Of a DNA stretch of 64,000 bases, positions 26,386 to 36,503 are shown piece by piece. Below the pieces are notes generated by a model. It did no database searches, was not told where the DNA came from, and saw only the letters and a program-made list of their open reading frames with translations. The position numbers were made by a program, and so were the translations under genes. This DNA is from CAVQTK01 sp963716455. Lineage in GTDB: Bacteria; Pseudomonadota; Gammaproteobacteria; Coxiellales; Coxiellaceae. The stretch covers positions 124,001 to 188,000 of the forward strand of contig CAVQTK010000018.1 in assembly GCA_963716455.1 (NCBI GenBank). The letters are read 5' to 3'. The stretch's first letter is position 1. Each line of letters begins with the position of its first letter.

Positions 26386-28407
26386 ATGACAATTACTAAA
26401 TCAATTCGCGAAAAAGCTGTCCAATTAGTTCAAAGTTTGCAAGAACATAATTACCGTTATTATGTCCTTGACGACCCAACTGTTACAGATGAAACTTATG
26501 ATAATATGTTTCGCCAATTGCAGGAATTAGAAGCACAATATCCTGAACTCATTACTCCAGATTCCCCTACTCAACGTGTTGGTGCTTCTCCTTTAAAGTC
26601 ATTTGCAGAAGTACACCATAGCATTCCCATGCTGTCATTAGATAATGCTTTTAACGAAGCTGAATTATATGCTTTTAATGAACGGGTGCAGCAACGATTA
26701 AAAATTTCTGCAGATGTTATTTACGCTTGTGAACCTAAGTTAGATGGAGTAGCAGTGAGTTTGATCTATCAGGGAGGCAGCTTGCAACAAGCCGCAACTA
26801 GAGGAGACGGCTTTGTTGGAGAAGATATTACTCAAAATGTTCGTACAATTTACTCTATCCCTTTACAATTGCGTGGCAGCAGTTATCCACAGATACTGGA
26901 AGTTCGTGGCGAAATTTATATGCCTAAAGCAGGTTTTGAAAAATTAAATCAACAATTAAGTGAAGAAAAGAAAAAAATTTTTGTTAATCCTCGAAATGCG
27001 GCTTCAGGAAGTTTACGGCAATTAAATCCTAAAATTACCGCTTCACGTCACCTCTCATTCTTTGCCTATGCAATAGGCCAAGTCTCACAAAGTGAACTGC
27101 CAACTACGCATTATGAATTATTAAATCAATTTAAACTCTGGGGTTTACCCGTCCCCAAAGAAAGAGAAATTGCGCATGGCATAAAAGATTGTCTCCAATT
27201 TTTTCAACACATGCTCCAAATTCGCAATCAGTTGCCGTTTGAAGTGGATGGAGTCGTTTATAAAATTAATGATGTAAACAAACAACAGATTTTAGGTTTT
27301 GCTTCTCGTGCCCCAAGGTGGGCAATTGCGCACAAATTTCCAGCACTAGAAAAGGCAACCCAAATAAAAGCTATCGAATTTCAAGTCGGGCGCACTGGGG
27401 TCATTACACCAGTTGCACGTTTAGAACCCGTATTTGTTAGCGGCGCAACAATTAGTAATGCCACTTTGCATAATTTTGATGAAGTCTTACGCAAAGATAT
27501 TCGGGTTGGTGATACAGTTATAGTACGCAGGGCAGGGGATGTCATTCCAGAAGTCCTCAATCCTATTTTAGAAAAACGCCCCCCAGGAACGAAAAAAATC
27601 ACTATTCCCAAGCATTGTCCCATATGTCAGGCCGACATTATTAAAACGCCTGGAGAAGCAGCAGCTCGCTGTATGGGTGGGTTATATTGTCGGGCACAAT
27701 TGCAAGAAAGTGTGAAGCATTTTGCTTCACGCAAAGGCATGAATATCGATGGCTTAGGAGATAGATTAGTTGAGTTATTTGTAAATGAACGACTAGTGCA
27801 AGATGTCACTGATTTATATCAATTAAATCCTGAAGTAATTGCAGCTTTGCCAGGCTTGGGAAAAAAGTCTACTTCTAATTTAATGCAGGCCATTGCCAAC
27901 AGTAAAAAAACTACTATGCCACGTTTTTTGTATGCTCTAGGTATCCGAGATGTAGGTGAAGCAACTGCAAGAACTTTGGCAGAACATTACAATGATTTAT
28001 CGCTTTTAATGCAAGCAAGTGAAGATCAATTACAAAATATAGTTGATATTGGTCCCGTGGTGGCTGCCAATATTCATGGTTTTTTTCAACAAAAGCATAA
28101 TATAGAAATAATTGAAAAATTACTTGCATTAGGTATCCATTGGCCAATTTCTGCAATGAAAATTTCTAAACATTTAGCTGGACAATCTTTTGTGCTCACT
28201 GGTACGTTACATCACCTAACTCGAGAGGAAGCGACTGAAGCTTTGCAAAAATTAGGAGCTAAAGTAAGTAATAGTGTGTCAACTAAAACCAGCTTCTTAG
28301 TAGTTGGAGAAGATCCAGGTAGTAAATTAGCTAAAGCTCAGCAACTAGGGGTGACCATTTTAAACGAAGAAAATTTTTTGGAAAAAATTGGTTTTTTTTC
28401 TGATTAA
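26386..28407 (+). CDS. ligA: NAD-dependent DNA ligase LigA
   Basis: Seals nicks in replication and repair using NAD. The adenylation domain has the active-site lysine in CEPKLDGVAVSL (about residue 117), with the upstream Ia domain containing YRYYVLDDP for NAD binding. It is followed by the OB fold, a four-cysteine zinc finger (CPICQADI, then CMGGLYC), helix-hairpin-helix repeats (LPGLGKKST) and a C-terminal BRCT domain (GQSFVLTGTLHHLTREEA). 673 residues, family-typical. ATG at 26386. Confidence 0.98.
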   Translation: MTITKSIREKAVQLVQSLQEHNYRYYVLDDPTVTDETYDNMFRQLQELEAQYPELITPDSPTQRVGASPLKSFAEVHHSIPMLSLDNAFNEAELYAFNERVQQRLKISADVIYACEPKLDGVAVSLIYQGGSLQQAATRGDGFVGEDITQNVRTIYSIPLQLRGSSYPQILEVRGEIYMPKAGFEKLNQQLSEEKKKIFVNPRNAASGSLRQLNPKITASRHLSFFAYAIGQVSQSELPTTHYELLNQFKLWGLPVPKEREIAHGIKDCLQFFQHMLQIRNQLPFEVDGVVYKINDVNKQQILGFASRAPRWAIAHKFPALEKATQIKAIEFQVGRTGVITPVARLEPVFVSGATISNATLHNFDEVLRKDIRVGDTVIVRRAGDVIPEVLNPILEKRPPGTKKITIPKHCPICQADIIKTPGEAAARCMGGLYCRAQLQESVKHFASRKGMNIDGLGDRLVELFVNERLVQDVTDLYQLNPEVIAALPGLGKKSTSNLMQAIANSKKTTMPRFLYALGIRDVGEATARTLAEHYNDLSLLMQASEDQLQNIVDIGPVVAANIHGFFQQKHNIEIIEKLLALGIHWPISAMKISKHLAGQSFVLTGTLHHLTREEATEALQKLGAKVSNSVSTKTSFLVVGEDPGSKLAKAQQLGVTILNEENFLEKIGFFSD

Positions 28408-28435
28408 CCCATTAAAATAGTATTATTAATTATTT

Positions 28436-29685
28436 ATGATAAGACCTTTAGCACTGTATATAGGATTGCGTTATACTAAAGCCAAACGGCGCAACCGTTT
28501 CATATCATTTATTTCCCTGGCTTCAATGTTAGGTATTGCTCTAGGCGTTACTGTTTTGATCACCGTATTGTCAGTAATGAATGGTTTCGATGAGCAAATC
28601 CGCAATCGTTTTTTCGCTCTGGCTCCTCAGGTTACTGTAGCCACGGGTAAAGATAATCAACTTGAATGGTCGCAACTTATTAATACCGTGCAAAAATTAC
28701 CTGAGGTAAAAGCCGTAGCTCCCTTTGTTAGTGGTCAAGCTATGTTAATGAAACAAGGATTGCTACATGGAGTAAATGTCCTCGGTATTCTGCCCAGCGA
28801 AGAAGAACATATTTCTAACTTATCTAAACAAGTCATTGAGGGAAGTTTAAAAAGCCTTCAAGCAGATACTTTTAATTTAGTCATTGGACAATCTTTAGCT
28901 CTGCAACTAGGCCTAAAAAAAGGTGATCAGGTGACTTTATTAACCGCACAAACCACAACGACTCCATTAGGGCTTTTACCCCGCTATCGGCGATTCACAA
29001 TTTCCGGTATATTCAGTAATGAAGGCGGTTTTGGTTTCGAGCAACTATTAGTTTACACTGCCTTAAGTGATGCCCAAAAATTATTCCTGGAAAGTCATCG
29101 GTTAAGCGGAGTACATGTCAAATTATTCAACCTATATCAAGCCGCAAAAGTTAACAAAGAATTGCATTCCATCTTACCAATAGGATATGTTATCTCTGAT
29201 TGGACAGAGGAATCGGGTGTATTTTTTCAAGCTTTAGCTATGGAAAAAATGATGATGTTTATTATCTTAATGTTGATTATAGCCATTGCAGTATTTAATT
29301 TAGTCTCTACTTTAATAATGGTAGTTAACGAAAAGCAAGCAGATATAGCTATATTACGTACTTTAGGCGCTACCCCCGGACAATTATGAATATATTTATT
29401 GTCCAAGGTTCGGTTATAGGGTTAATAGGTACCCTGTTAGGATTAGCAGGTGGTATTCTGTTGGCATTAAACGTAACCGCAGTAGTAAATGCTATTCAAC
29501 ATTGGTTTCATGTGCAACTCATTCCTTCCTCCGTATATTTTGTTAGTTATCTCCCTTCCAAAATAATATTTTCTGATGTTATAGAAGTATGTGGGATCGC
29601 ATTTATTTTAAGTATACTCGCTACTTTTTATCCATCTTTAATCGCATTTCGCACTCAACCTGCCGAAGCCTTACGTTATGAATAA
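28436..29685 (+). pseudogene. lolC: Lipoprotein-releasing permease LolC, one frameshift
   Basis: LolC with LolD and LolE extracts outer-membrane lipoproteins from the inner membrane. The first 318 residues (MIRPLALYIGLRYTKAKRR, signal-like helix, MNGFDEQIRNRFF, large periplasmic domain, second helix) end at TGA 29387. The frame resumes from 29386 with IFIVQGSVIGLIGTLLGL, further helices and the ending QPAEALRYE. One missing A in GGACAATTATG (about 29380-29385) would join them as TPGQIMNIFIVQ, exactly as the paralog lolE reads. Otherwise intact. It overlaps lolD by eight bases. Mutation or sequencing error cannot be told apart. Confidence 0.87.
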
Positions 29686-30364
29686 TATATCGTCTCAACC
29701 CATTATTGTTTGCCAACATTTAAGAAAATCTTTTATAGATGGAAACATTCATGTCGAAGTGTTAAAAGATGTTAATCTATCTGTTATGCCTAAAGAAATG
29801 ATCGCTATTGTAGGAACATCCGGAGCTGGCAAAAGTACTTTATTACATTTATTAGGCGGTTTGGATCAACCTACTTCTGGTCTGATACATTTAGCCGGAC
29901 GAAATATTTTACAATTGAATGAAAAAAGCAAAAGCGCTCTAAGAAACCATACCTTAGGTTTTGTTTACCAATTCCATCATTTGCTTCCTGAATTCACTGC
30001 ATTAGAAAATGTTTGTATGCCTTTACTAATTCGCGATATGAGCCCCAAATTAGCTATTAAACAAGCACAGGAAATGATCGAATGGGTAGGCTTAAAAAAA
30101 CGAAGCGCCCATCGAATAGGTGAGCTATCAGGAGGAGAGCGCCAACGTATAGCCATTGCACGCGCATTGGTAACACAACCCTTATGTGTATTAGCAGATG
30201 AACCTACAGGTAATTTAGATCAAACCAGCGCTCAACAAATTTATCAATTAATGCAACATTTCAACCAGACATTAAACACAAGTTTTGTCATAGTGACCCA
30301 TAATATGCAATTAGCATCGCAAATGAATCGTACTTTAATGTTACAAGAAGGAGTTCTCTCCTGA
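29678..30364 (+). CDS. lolD: Lipoprotein-releasing system ATP-binding protein LolD
   Basis: The ATPase of LolCDE. Walker A is GTSGAGKST (about residues 47-55), the MacB/LolD-type LGFVYQFHHLLPEFTALENV region follows, then signature LSGGERQRIAIARAL (about 150) and Walker B VLADEPTGNLD (about 171). 228 residues, family-typical. The ATG overlaps lolC, and the stop TGA shares bases with the proposed CTG start of lolE (CTGA). Confidence 0.96.
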   Translation: MNNISSQPIIVCQHLRKSFIDGNIHVEVLKDVNLSVMPKEMIAIVGTSGAGKSTLLHLLGGLDQPTSGLIHLAGRNILQLNEKSKSALRNHTLGFVYQFHHLLPEFTALENVCMPLLIRDMSPKLAIKQAQEMIEWVGLKKRSAHRIGELSGGERQRIAIARALVTQPLCVLADEPTGNLDQTSAQQIYQLMQHFNQTLNTSFVIVTHNMQLASQMNRTLMLQEGVLS

Positions 30365-31629
30365 AAATTCAGCGCCAACCATTTCTTCCCTTATCTCTGT
30401 ATATTGCCTTACGTTACGTTTTATCCTATAGAGGCAGCCGCTTTGTTTCTTTTGTTTCTTTTGCCTCTTTGTTCGGCATTGCTTTGGGGGTAGCTGCTTT
30501 AATTACAGTTCTATCTGTGATGAATGGATTCGATGAACAGATTCGCAATCGTTTTTTTGCCATCGCTCCACAGGTCACTATCATTTCCAGCGGCGACATT
30601 CATTCTTCATGGCCTGGTTTGGCAAATACTATAAAGCATTTAACTTCCATAAAAGGAATATCACCTTTTGTCAGTGGCCAAGGAATGTTGATCAATCAAA
30701 ATAGTATGCATGGGGTAAATGTTTTAGGCATTTTACCTACAGAGGAAGCATACACTTCTGCAATCGCTCAACAAGTGGTTAGTGGAAACCTAAATAATTT
30801 AAATTCAGGAAGTTTTCATTTAGCTCTTGGAAAAACATTGGCGGAAAAATTAAAGGTAAATGTAGGTGATGGCATCAACTTATTTACTGCGCAAACTATT
30901 ACTACTCCCTTGGGACTACTGCCACGCTATCGTCGGTTTATGGTTTCAGCTATTTTTAGCAGTGCAGGTAACTTTGGTTTTGAACAAGGTTTGGTATATA
31001 TACATTTAGACGATGCACAAAAATTGTTTTTACCAGGACATTATTACAGTGGTTTACATATTAAATTGACTGATTTATATCAAGCTGCACAAGTAAGCCA
31101 AGCTCTTCACTCTTTACTACCAAAGCAATACGTAATTTCTAATTGGATTGAAGAAGCAGGTAGTTTTTTTCAAACCCTAGCGATTAATAAAAACATGTTA
31201 TTTTTCATTTTAATGTTAATTATAGCTATTGCTGCTTTTAATTTGATCTCAGCTTTAAATATGGGAGTAAATGAAAAGCGGGCAGATATTGCCATATTAC
31301 GCACCCTAGGGGCAACTCCATTTGCCATTATGAGTACCTTTGTCTTCCAAGGAACTTTAATTGGATTTATTGGAACTTTTTTTGGCTTAATAGGTGGACT
31401 AGTATTAGCTTGGAATGTTACGGCAGTGGGAAATGCCTTACAACATGCATTACACGTGCAACTTATTCCTGCTTCAGTATATTTTGTAGATTACTTACCA
31501 TCTAAAATTATTATTTCAGACTTATTACAGGTTTGTGGAATAGCTATTTGCTTAAGTATTTTATCAACTATTTATCCGGCCTCAGTCGCTTTTTGCACTT
31601 CACCTGCTAAAGCATTACGTTATGATTAG
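30361..31629 (+). CDS. lolE: Lipoprotein-releasing permease LolE, probable CTG start
   Basis: Second LolC/E-type permease, paralogous to the preceding lolC and very similar through MNGFDEQIRNRFF, GVNVLGILP and the C-terminal helices to ALRYD. The nearest canonical start is TTG 30469, which would remove the first 36 residues. Yet upstream text in frame (LYIALRYVLSYRGSRFVSFV) matches the LolC N-terminus (LYIGLRYTKAKRRNRFISFI) and is clearly coding. No ATG, GTG or TTG lies in the right place, but CTG 30361 follows AAGGAG with seven bases between and overlaps the lolD stop as CTGA. About 422 residues. Function sure; start inferred. Confidence 0.9.
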   Translation: MKIQRQPFLPLSLYIALRYVLSYRGSRFVSFVSFASLFGIALGVAALITVLSVMNGFDEQIRNRFFAIAPQVTIISSGDIHSSWPGLANTIKHLTSIKGISPFVSGQGMLINQNSMHGVNVLGILPTEEAYTSAIAQQVVSGNLNNLNSGSFHLALGKTLAEKLKVNVGDGINLFTAQTITTPLGLLPRYRRFMVSAIFSSAGNFGFEQGLVYIHLDDAQKLFLPGHYYSGLHIKLTDLYQAAQVSQALHSLLPKQYVISNWIEEAGSFFQTLAINKNMLFFILMLIIAIAAFNLISALNMGVNEKRADIAILRTLGATPFAIMSTFVFQGTLIGFIGTFFGLIGGLVLAWNVTAVGNALQHALHVQLIPASVYFVDYLPSKIIISDLLQVCGIAICLSILSTIYPASVAFCTSPAKALRYD

Positions 31630-31648
31630 ATTGTAAAAGGCATTTTGT

Positions 31649-32926
31649 ATGAAGGTTTCTCGGCAACATTTTATTGAAAGATACCAAGGTGGTGAACGTG
31701 CTATTTTAGTGCAAATAGATATGGGGCACGCTTCATTTGCTGAGGACTTGATTGAATTTGAGGCTTTAGCAACTTCAGCAGGAGTAAAGATTTTAGAAGT
31801 TATCAAGGGCAAATCTCATTCCCCCAACTCAAAATATTTTGTAGGAGTTGGAAAAGCGGAACAAATTGCTAATCAAGTTGCTTTGCATCAAGCAGAAGTT
31901 GTTCTTTTTAATCATCCTCTAAGTGCTGCACAAGGTAGAAATTTAGAAGAGCTATTAGGTTGTCGAGTTCTAGACCGTACCGAATTAATTCTTGATATTT
32001 TTGCTCAACGAGCTAAAACCTTTGAGGGAAAATTACAAGTCGAGCTCGCCCAACTACAACATTTAAGCTCACGTCTAGTTAGAGGTTGGACTCACTTAGA
32101 ACGCCAAAAGGGTGGTATAGGTCTACGAGGTCCAGGTGAAACTCAATTAGAAACCGATCGGCGTCTAATAGGTAAAAAAATTCAATCGATCAAAAAACGT
32201 CTAGAAAAAGTTGTTAAACAACGTCAACAAAGAAGACGCGCCCGACAACGTGCGGCTATTCCTATCATTTCTCTCGTCGGATATACCAACGCTGGTAAAT
32301 CAACTTTATTTAATCAATTAACCGACGCGAACGTCTATGTAGCTGATCAACTTTTTGCTACTTTAGATCCCACTCTGCGCCATATTCAACTGCCCTTCAT
32401 AGGTAAAGTAATAATTGCAGATACGGTGGGATTTATTCGTGATCTACCCCATGATTTGATAGCAGCGTTTCGTGCTACCTTAGAAGAAACTCGTCAAGCA
32501 GATTTGCTTCTGCATGTAATTGACACTAGCCATCCCGAATACCAACAATCCATTACCGATGTGGAAGCAGTACTTCGTGAAATTGACGCTGATCAAATCC
32601 CCTGCCTACAGATATACAACAAAATAGATTTGCGTCCAGAATTAAAACCGCACATAAATCGTGACTTGGATCATCGTCCCGTTCAAGTTTGGTTGTCTGC
32701 TCAAACTCAAGCTGGGATCCCCTTGCTTAAAGAGGTTTTAGTGGAATTTCTACCCGGTCAAATTATTAATTGCGAAGTGACGTTAAGCCCTGACGAAAGT
32801 AAATTAAGAGCTGATCTTTACCAACTCGGAGCAGTTTTAAATGAGCAAGTGGATGAGAAAGGAAACCAAAAGTTACAATTACAAATTTCGCGCCTAGATT
32901 ATGATCGCTTATTTGCAGATAAATAG
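31649..32926 (+). CDS. hflX: Ribosome-rescue/splitting GTPase HflX
   Basis: A GTPase that splits stalled or heat-stressed ribosomes. The N-terminal HflX domain ends with the signature QLQHLSSRLVRGWTHLERQ (about residues 134-152) and GGIGLRGPGETQLETDRR. It is followed by the G domain: G1 GYTNAGKST (about 210), G3 DTVGFIRDLP (about 257) and G4 NKID (about 328). 425 residues, typical. It precedes hflKC, the normal enterobacterial order, but hfq is not found between here and lolE. Confidence 0.96.
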   Translation: MKVSRQHFIERYQGGERAILVQIDMGHASFAEDLIEFEALATSAGVKILEVIKGKSHSPNSKYFVGVGKAEQIANQVALHQAEVVLFNHPLSAAQGRNLEELLGCRVLDRTELILDIFAQRAKTFEGKLQVELAQLQHLSSRLVRGWTHLERQKGGIGLRGPGETQLETDRRLIGKKIQSIKKRLEKVVKQRQQRRRARQRAAIPIISLVGYTNAGKSTLFNQLTDANVYVADQLFATLDPTLRHIQLPFIGKVIIADTVGFIRDLPHDLIAAFRATLEETRQADLLLHVIDTSHPEYQQSITDVEAVLREIDADQIPCLQIYNKIDLRPELKPHINRDLDHRPVQVWLSAQTQAGIPLLKEVLVEFLPGQIINCEVTLSPDESKLRADLYQLGAVLNEQVDEKGNQKLQLQISRLDYDRLFADK

Positions 32927-33072
32927 CTATTGGAGTAAAATAGAGCAGCGAGATGAACTTTAGAAATTTAAAATTTCATCAATCTTGAGTAGGCTGATTA
33001 ACAACCATCCATGCATAAACAAAACCATACCTACAAGGTGAATATAAATTTGATTCCTAGGAGAATAAGTTA

Positions 33073-34212
33073 ATGAGATCCACTGGCTCACAAAATAACC
33101 GAGGAGGCTGGCGCAGCGGTCCGGAAGATGGACCACCTGATTTAGTTCAGTTATTTAAGAAATTCTTTTTAAGATTTAATTACCTACACGCTAGTTTAGG
33201 AGCGGTGGGTTTAAGCTCATTGATTATTCTAAGTATTTGGTTAATATCTGGTTTTTTCCTAGTGTCCGCTGCGGAGCAATCTGTTGTTTTACGGTTTGGC
33301 AAATATATTGAAACATTAAGTCCTGGGCCCCACTGGATCCCAGTATTGTTTGAAAGTCGCTATACAATTAACACTCAGCGAATTGAAAGTTTTCCTTATG
33401 AATCTGAAATGCTCACTAAGGACGAAAACATTGTATCGGTGAAAGTACAAGTTCAATATCGTATTACAAATTTAAAAGATTATTTGTTTAATATCGTAAC
33501 TCCCGTTTTGACATTACAACAAGCTATATCCAGCACTTTGCGACAAGTAGTTGGCCAAATGAACCTCGATCCTATCCTTACTACTGGCCGAGAAGAATTA
33601 ACCCAACGAGTAGAAGAACAATTACGAAAAACCTTACAAATTTATAAAAGCGGTTTAGATGTCCGCGAAGTTACCCTACAGTCAGTTCGTCCCCCTGAAG
33701 CAGTAACCGCTGCTTTTGATGATGTGGTAAAAGCACGTGAAGATAAACAGCGTTATATTAATCAAGCGGAAGCATATGCAAAAAAGAAAGTTTTGATCGC
33801 TGAAGGACAAATCGCCCGAATTGAACAAGAAGCCAACGCCTTTCGCTATTCGGTAGTGGCAGAAGCTACTGGAGCTACGGCCCGATATTTAGCTTTACTT
33901 AAACCCTATCAACAGGCTCCAATAGTTACTCGTGAACGCTTATATTTGGATACAATGACGCAAGTGCTAAATAATACGAATAATATTTTTGTGGAAAGCA
34001 CCGGAAATAATAATATGCTTTATTTACCACAACTTTTTGAAAAACAAAATATATTAGGTCGCTCTGCAACAGTAGCAGCTAATGCAAATTCCGATTTAAA
34101 GCTGATGGGCGAAAGTCTGGAAAATATGAATGAAAATAATGAAGGGGCAGCTCAAAAAACAAGCAATGCATTAGAGCGTCCAAGCTACTCAATGGGAGAA
34201 AACAGTCAATGA
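33073..34212 (+). CDS. hflK: FtsH protease modulator HflK
   Basis: HflK is a membrane-anchored SPFH/prohibitin-family protein that assembles with HflC into a cage around FtsH. It has the Gly-rich N-terminus (NNRGGWRSGPEDGPPDL), one membrane helix (about residues 46-65), the SPFH domain (EQSVVLRFGKYIETLSPGPH), and a long coiled coil with KARED, NQAEAYAKK and VAEATGATARYL. 379 residues. Start ATG 33073 follows TAGGAGAATAAGTT. It overlaps hflC in ATGA fashion. Confidence 0.95.
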   Translation: MRSTGSQNNRGGWRSGPEDGPPDLVQLFKKFFLRFNYLHASLGAVGLSSLIILSIWLISGFFLVSAAEQSVVLRFGKYIETLSPGPHWIPVLFESRYTINTQRIESFPYESEMLTKDENIVSVKVQVQYRITNLKDYLFNIVTPVLTLQQAISSTLRQVVGQMNLDPILTTGREELTQRVEEQLRKTLQIYKSGLDVREVTLQSVRPPEAVTAAFDDVVKAREDKQRYINQAEAYAKKKVLIAEGQIARIEQEANAFRYSVVAEATGATARYLALLKPYQQAPIVTRERLYLDTMTQVLNNTNNIFVESTGNNNMLYLPQLFEKQNILGRSATVAANANSDLKLMGESLENMNENNEGAAQKTSNALERPSYSMGENSQ

Positions 34213-35126
34213 CATCTAAGGCAATTCTAGGTGCTATTTTAACAATAGTGATACTCATATTACTTTACGCTTCTTGCTTTACTGTGCGAGAAGGCCAACG
34301 TGCTCTGAATTTACGTCTAGGAAGTATTGTCATAGATAGTAAAACTAATAAAGCTCAAGAGTATGGACCCGGTTTACATATAAAAACGCCTTTTATTACT
34401 ACCGTGAAAAAATTTGATGTGCGTTTACAAGATTTAGAAGATAAATCACCTCGGATTTTAACTAGAGAACAGAAATATTTATATGTCGATTATTATGCTA
34501 AATGGCGCATTGAGGACCTGCCTTTGTATTTTACTCGTACTGGTGGTCGAGCGGATGTGGCTCAGCAACTACTGACTCAAAAAATAAATGATTCTCTTCG
34601 TGCTGAATTTGGTAAACGAGATTTACAAGAGGTGGTTGCAGATGCTCGTTCCGACATTATGGTTTCTTTAAAAAATTCAGCAAATCTAGGGGCACAAGGT
34701 TTGGGATTATCCATTACGGATGTACGAATTAAAAGTATTGATTTATTGCCCGAAGTTTTAGATTCCGTTTTTAAACGTATGAGTACCAAGCGAGAACAAG
34801 TAGCTACTAGTTATCGCTCGGATGGATTGGCCCAAGCAGAGCGAATCAGATCAGAAGCAGATGCTCAAGCCATAAAAATGCTAGCAAATGCTAATAGACA
34901 AGCAGCGCAACAACGTGCTGCTGGTGATACAGAAGCGTCAAGCATTTATACAGAAGCTTATAGCAAAGATCCTGAATTTTATGCTTTATATCGCAGCTTA
35001 GAAGCTTATCGACAAGTCTTTAGTAATAATCACACAGTTATGGTCTTAAACCCAGATAATCAATTTTTCAAATATTTTAGTAAAGCAAATCGTGGGAAAT
35101 TATCTCCATCTTCAGAGCATAAATAA
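34209..35126 (+). CDS. hflC: FtsH protease modulator HflC
   Basis: Partner of HflK. N-terminal membrane helix (about residues 5-22), then the SPFH domain with VREGQRALNLRLGSI and GPGLHIKTPF, then DVRIKSIDLLPEV and a coiled coil rich in ERIRSEADAQA. The YRSLEAYRQVF motif near the C-terminus is typical. 305 residues. It follows hflK with a four-base overlap and precedes purA by six bases, so hflK-hflC-purA are co-transcribed. Confidence 0.95.
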   Translation: MTSKAILGAILTIVILILLYASCFTVREGQRALNLRLGSIVIDSKTNKAQEYGPGLHIKTPFITTVKKFDVRLQDLEDKSPRILTREQKYLYVDYYAKWRIEDLPLYFTRTGGRADVAQQLLTQKINDSLRAEFGKRDLQEVVADARSDIMVSLKNSANLGAQGLGLSITDVRIKSIDLLPEVLDSVFKRMSTKREQVATSYRSDGLAQAERIRSEADAQAIKMLANANRQAAQQRAAGDTEASSIYTEAYSKDPEFYALYRSLEAYRQVFSNNHTVMVLNPDNQFFKYFSKANRGKLSPSSEHK

Positions 35127-35132
35127 TTTATT

Positions 35133-36449
35133 ATGGGAAAAAGTATTGTAATAGTGGGTGCCCAATGGGGGGATGAGGGCAAAGGTAAAATTGTTGATTT
35201 ACTAACTGAACACGTTCATGCAGTAATTCGTTTCCAAGGAGGACATAATGCAGGACATACACTTTATGTCAATGGACGAAAAGTAGTATTGCGTCTTATC
35301 CCTTCAGGTATTATGCATCCTAAAGTGCAGTGTCTAATCGGTAATGGTGTGGTCCTTTCTCCCGAAGCTTTTCTAAAGGAAGTGGCTGAATTAACTAGTG
35401 AAGGAATCTCTGTTACGGATAGATTGAAAGTGAGTCCTTCATGTAGTTTGCTCCTTCCTTATCATGTAGCTATTGATCAAGCAAGAGAGGAAGCACGAGG
35501 AGCCGCTGCCATCGGAACCACGGGTAGAGGCATTGGCCCAGCATACGAAGATAAAGTAGCACGCCGCGGATTACGCTTAGTTGATTTACTTCATCCACAA
35601 ACTTTAGCTAATCATTTAAGTGAAATTGCTGAGTATCATAATTTTATTTTAACCCAGTATTACCATCGAGAGCCCATTTCTGATCAAAAAGTATTAGATA
35701 GCTTATTGGCTATGGCTCCCAAAATAATTCCTTTATTAGCTGATGTCAGTAAGTTACTCTGTGAATATTGGCAACGAGGCGATAGCTTAATTTTTGAAGG
35801 GGCACAGGGTTTTTCTTTAGATATTGACCTCGGCACTTACCCATTCGTTACTTCTTCAAATACCACTGCAGGTGGTGTTGCAACTGGAACGGGATTTGGA
35901 CCACGTTATATAGACCACGTCTTCGGGATTTGTAAAGCTTATGTAACTCGAGTAGGTGCAGGGCCATTTCTTACAGAATTAAAAAATGAAGTAGGGCGAC
36001 ATATTGCTGAAAGAGGTCAAGAATATGGATCTAATACCGGTCGGCCACGACGTTGTGGTTGGTTCGATTCAGTGCAGTTAAGGCAAGCCGTATTTGCTAA
36101 TAGTCTATCTGGTATTGTTTTAACCAAATTAGATATCTTAGATGAATTAGATACGGTGCGCATTTGCACCAGTTATCGTTATAAAAATCAAGTTTTAGAT
36201 GTGCCGCCATTCGATCCACAAATTTTAGCGGATTGTCAGCCTATTTATGAAGATTTTCCAGGATGGCGAACGAATACATTCGGTATCACTGAATATAAAA
36301 AATTACCTTTATTAGCAAAAAATTATATTGCACGGATTGAAGCATTAACTGGAGTTCCGGTAGTTATTTTATCCACAGGACCTAAACGCGAGCAGACAAT
36401 TATTCTCCAGGATATATTTGACTCCCTAAAATTCCCGATTAATACGTAA
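35133..36449 (+). CDS. purA: Adenylosuccinate synthetase
   Basis: Joins IMP and aspartate using GTP in AMP synthesis. Signatures: VGAQWGDEGKGKIVDLL at the N-terminus (P-loop-like GDEGKGK), GGHNAGHT, the conserved GTTGRGIGPAYEDK (about residues 128-141) and RPRRCGWFD (about 304-312). 438 residues, close to the E. coli enzyme. ATG at 35133, six bases after hflC. Confidence 0.98.
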   Translation: MGKSIVIVGAQWGDEGKGKIVDLLTEHVHAVIRFQGGHNAGHTLYVNGRKVVLRLIPSGIMHPKVQCLIGNGVVLSPEAFLKEVAELTSEGISVTDRLKVSPSCSLLLPYHVAIDQAREEARGAAAIGTTGRGIGPAYEDKVARRGLRLVDLLHPQTLANHLSEIAEYHNFILTQYYHREPISDQKVLDSLLAMAPKIIPLLADVSKLLCEYWQRGDSLIFEGAQGFSLDIDLGTYPFVTSSNTTAGGVATGTGFGPRYIDHVFGICKAYVTRVGAGPFLTELKNEVGRHIAERGQEYGSNTGRPRRCGWFDSVQLRQAVFANSLSGIVLTKLDILDELDTVRICTSYRYKNQVLDVPPFDPQILADCQPIYEDFPGWRTNTFGITEYKKLPLLAKNYIARIEALTGVPVVILSTGPKREQTIILQDIFDSLKFPINT

Positions 36450-36503
36450 CAGCTCACTGGAATACTGATCTACCAAGATTGGCACAAAATTAGGAGAACT
36501 TAC

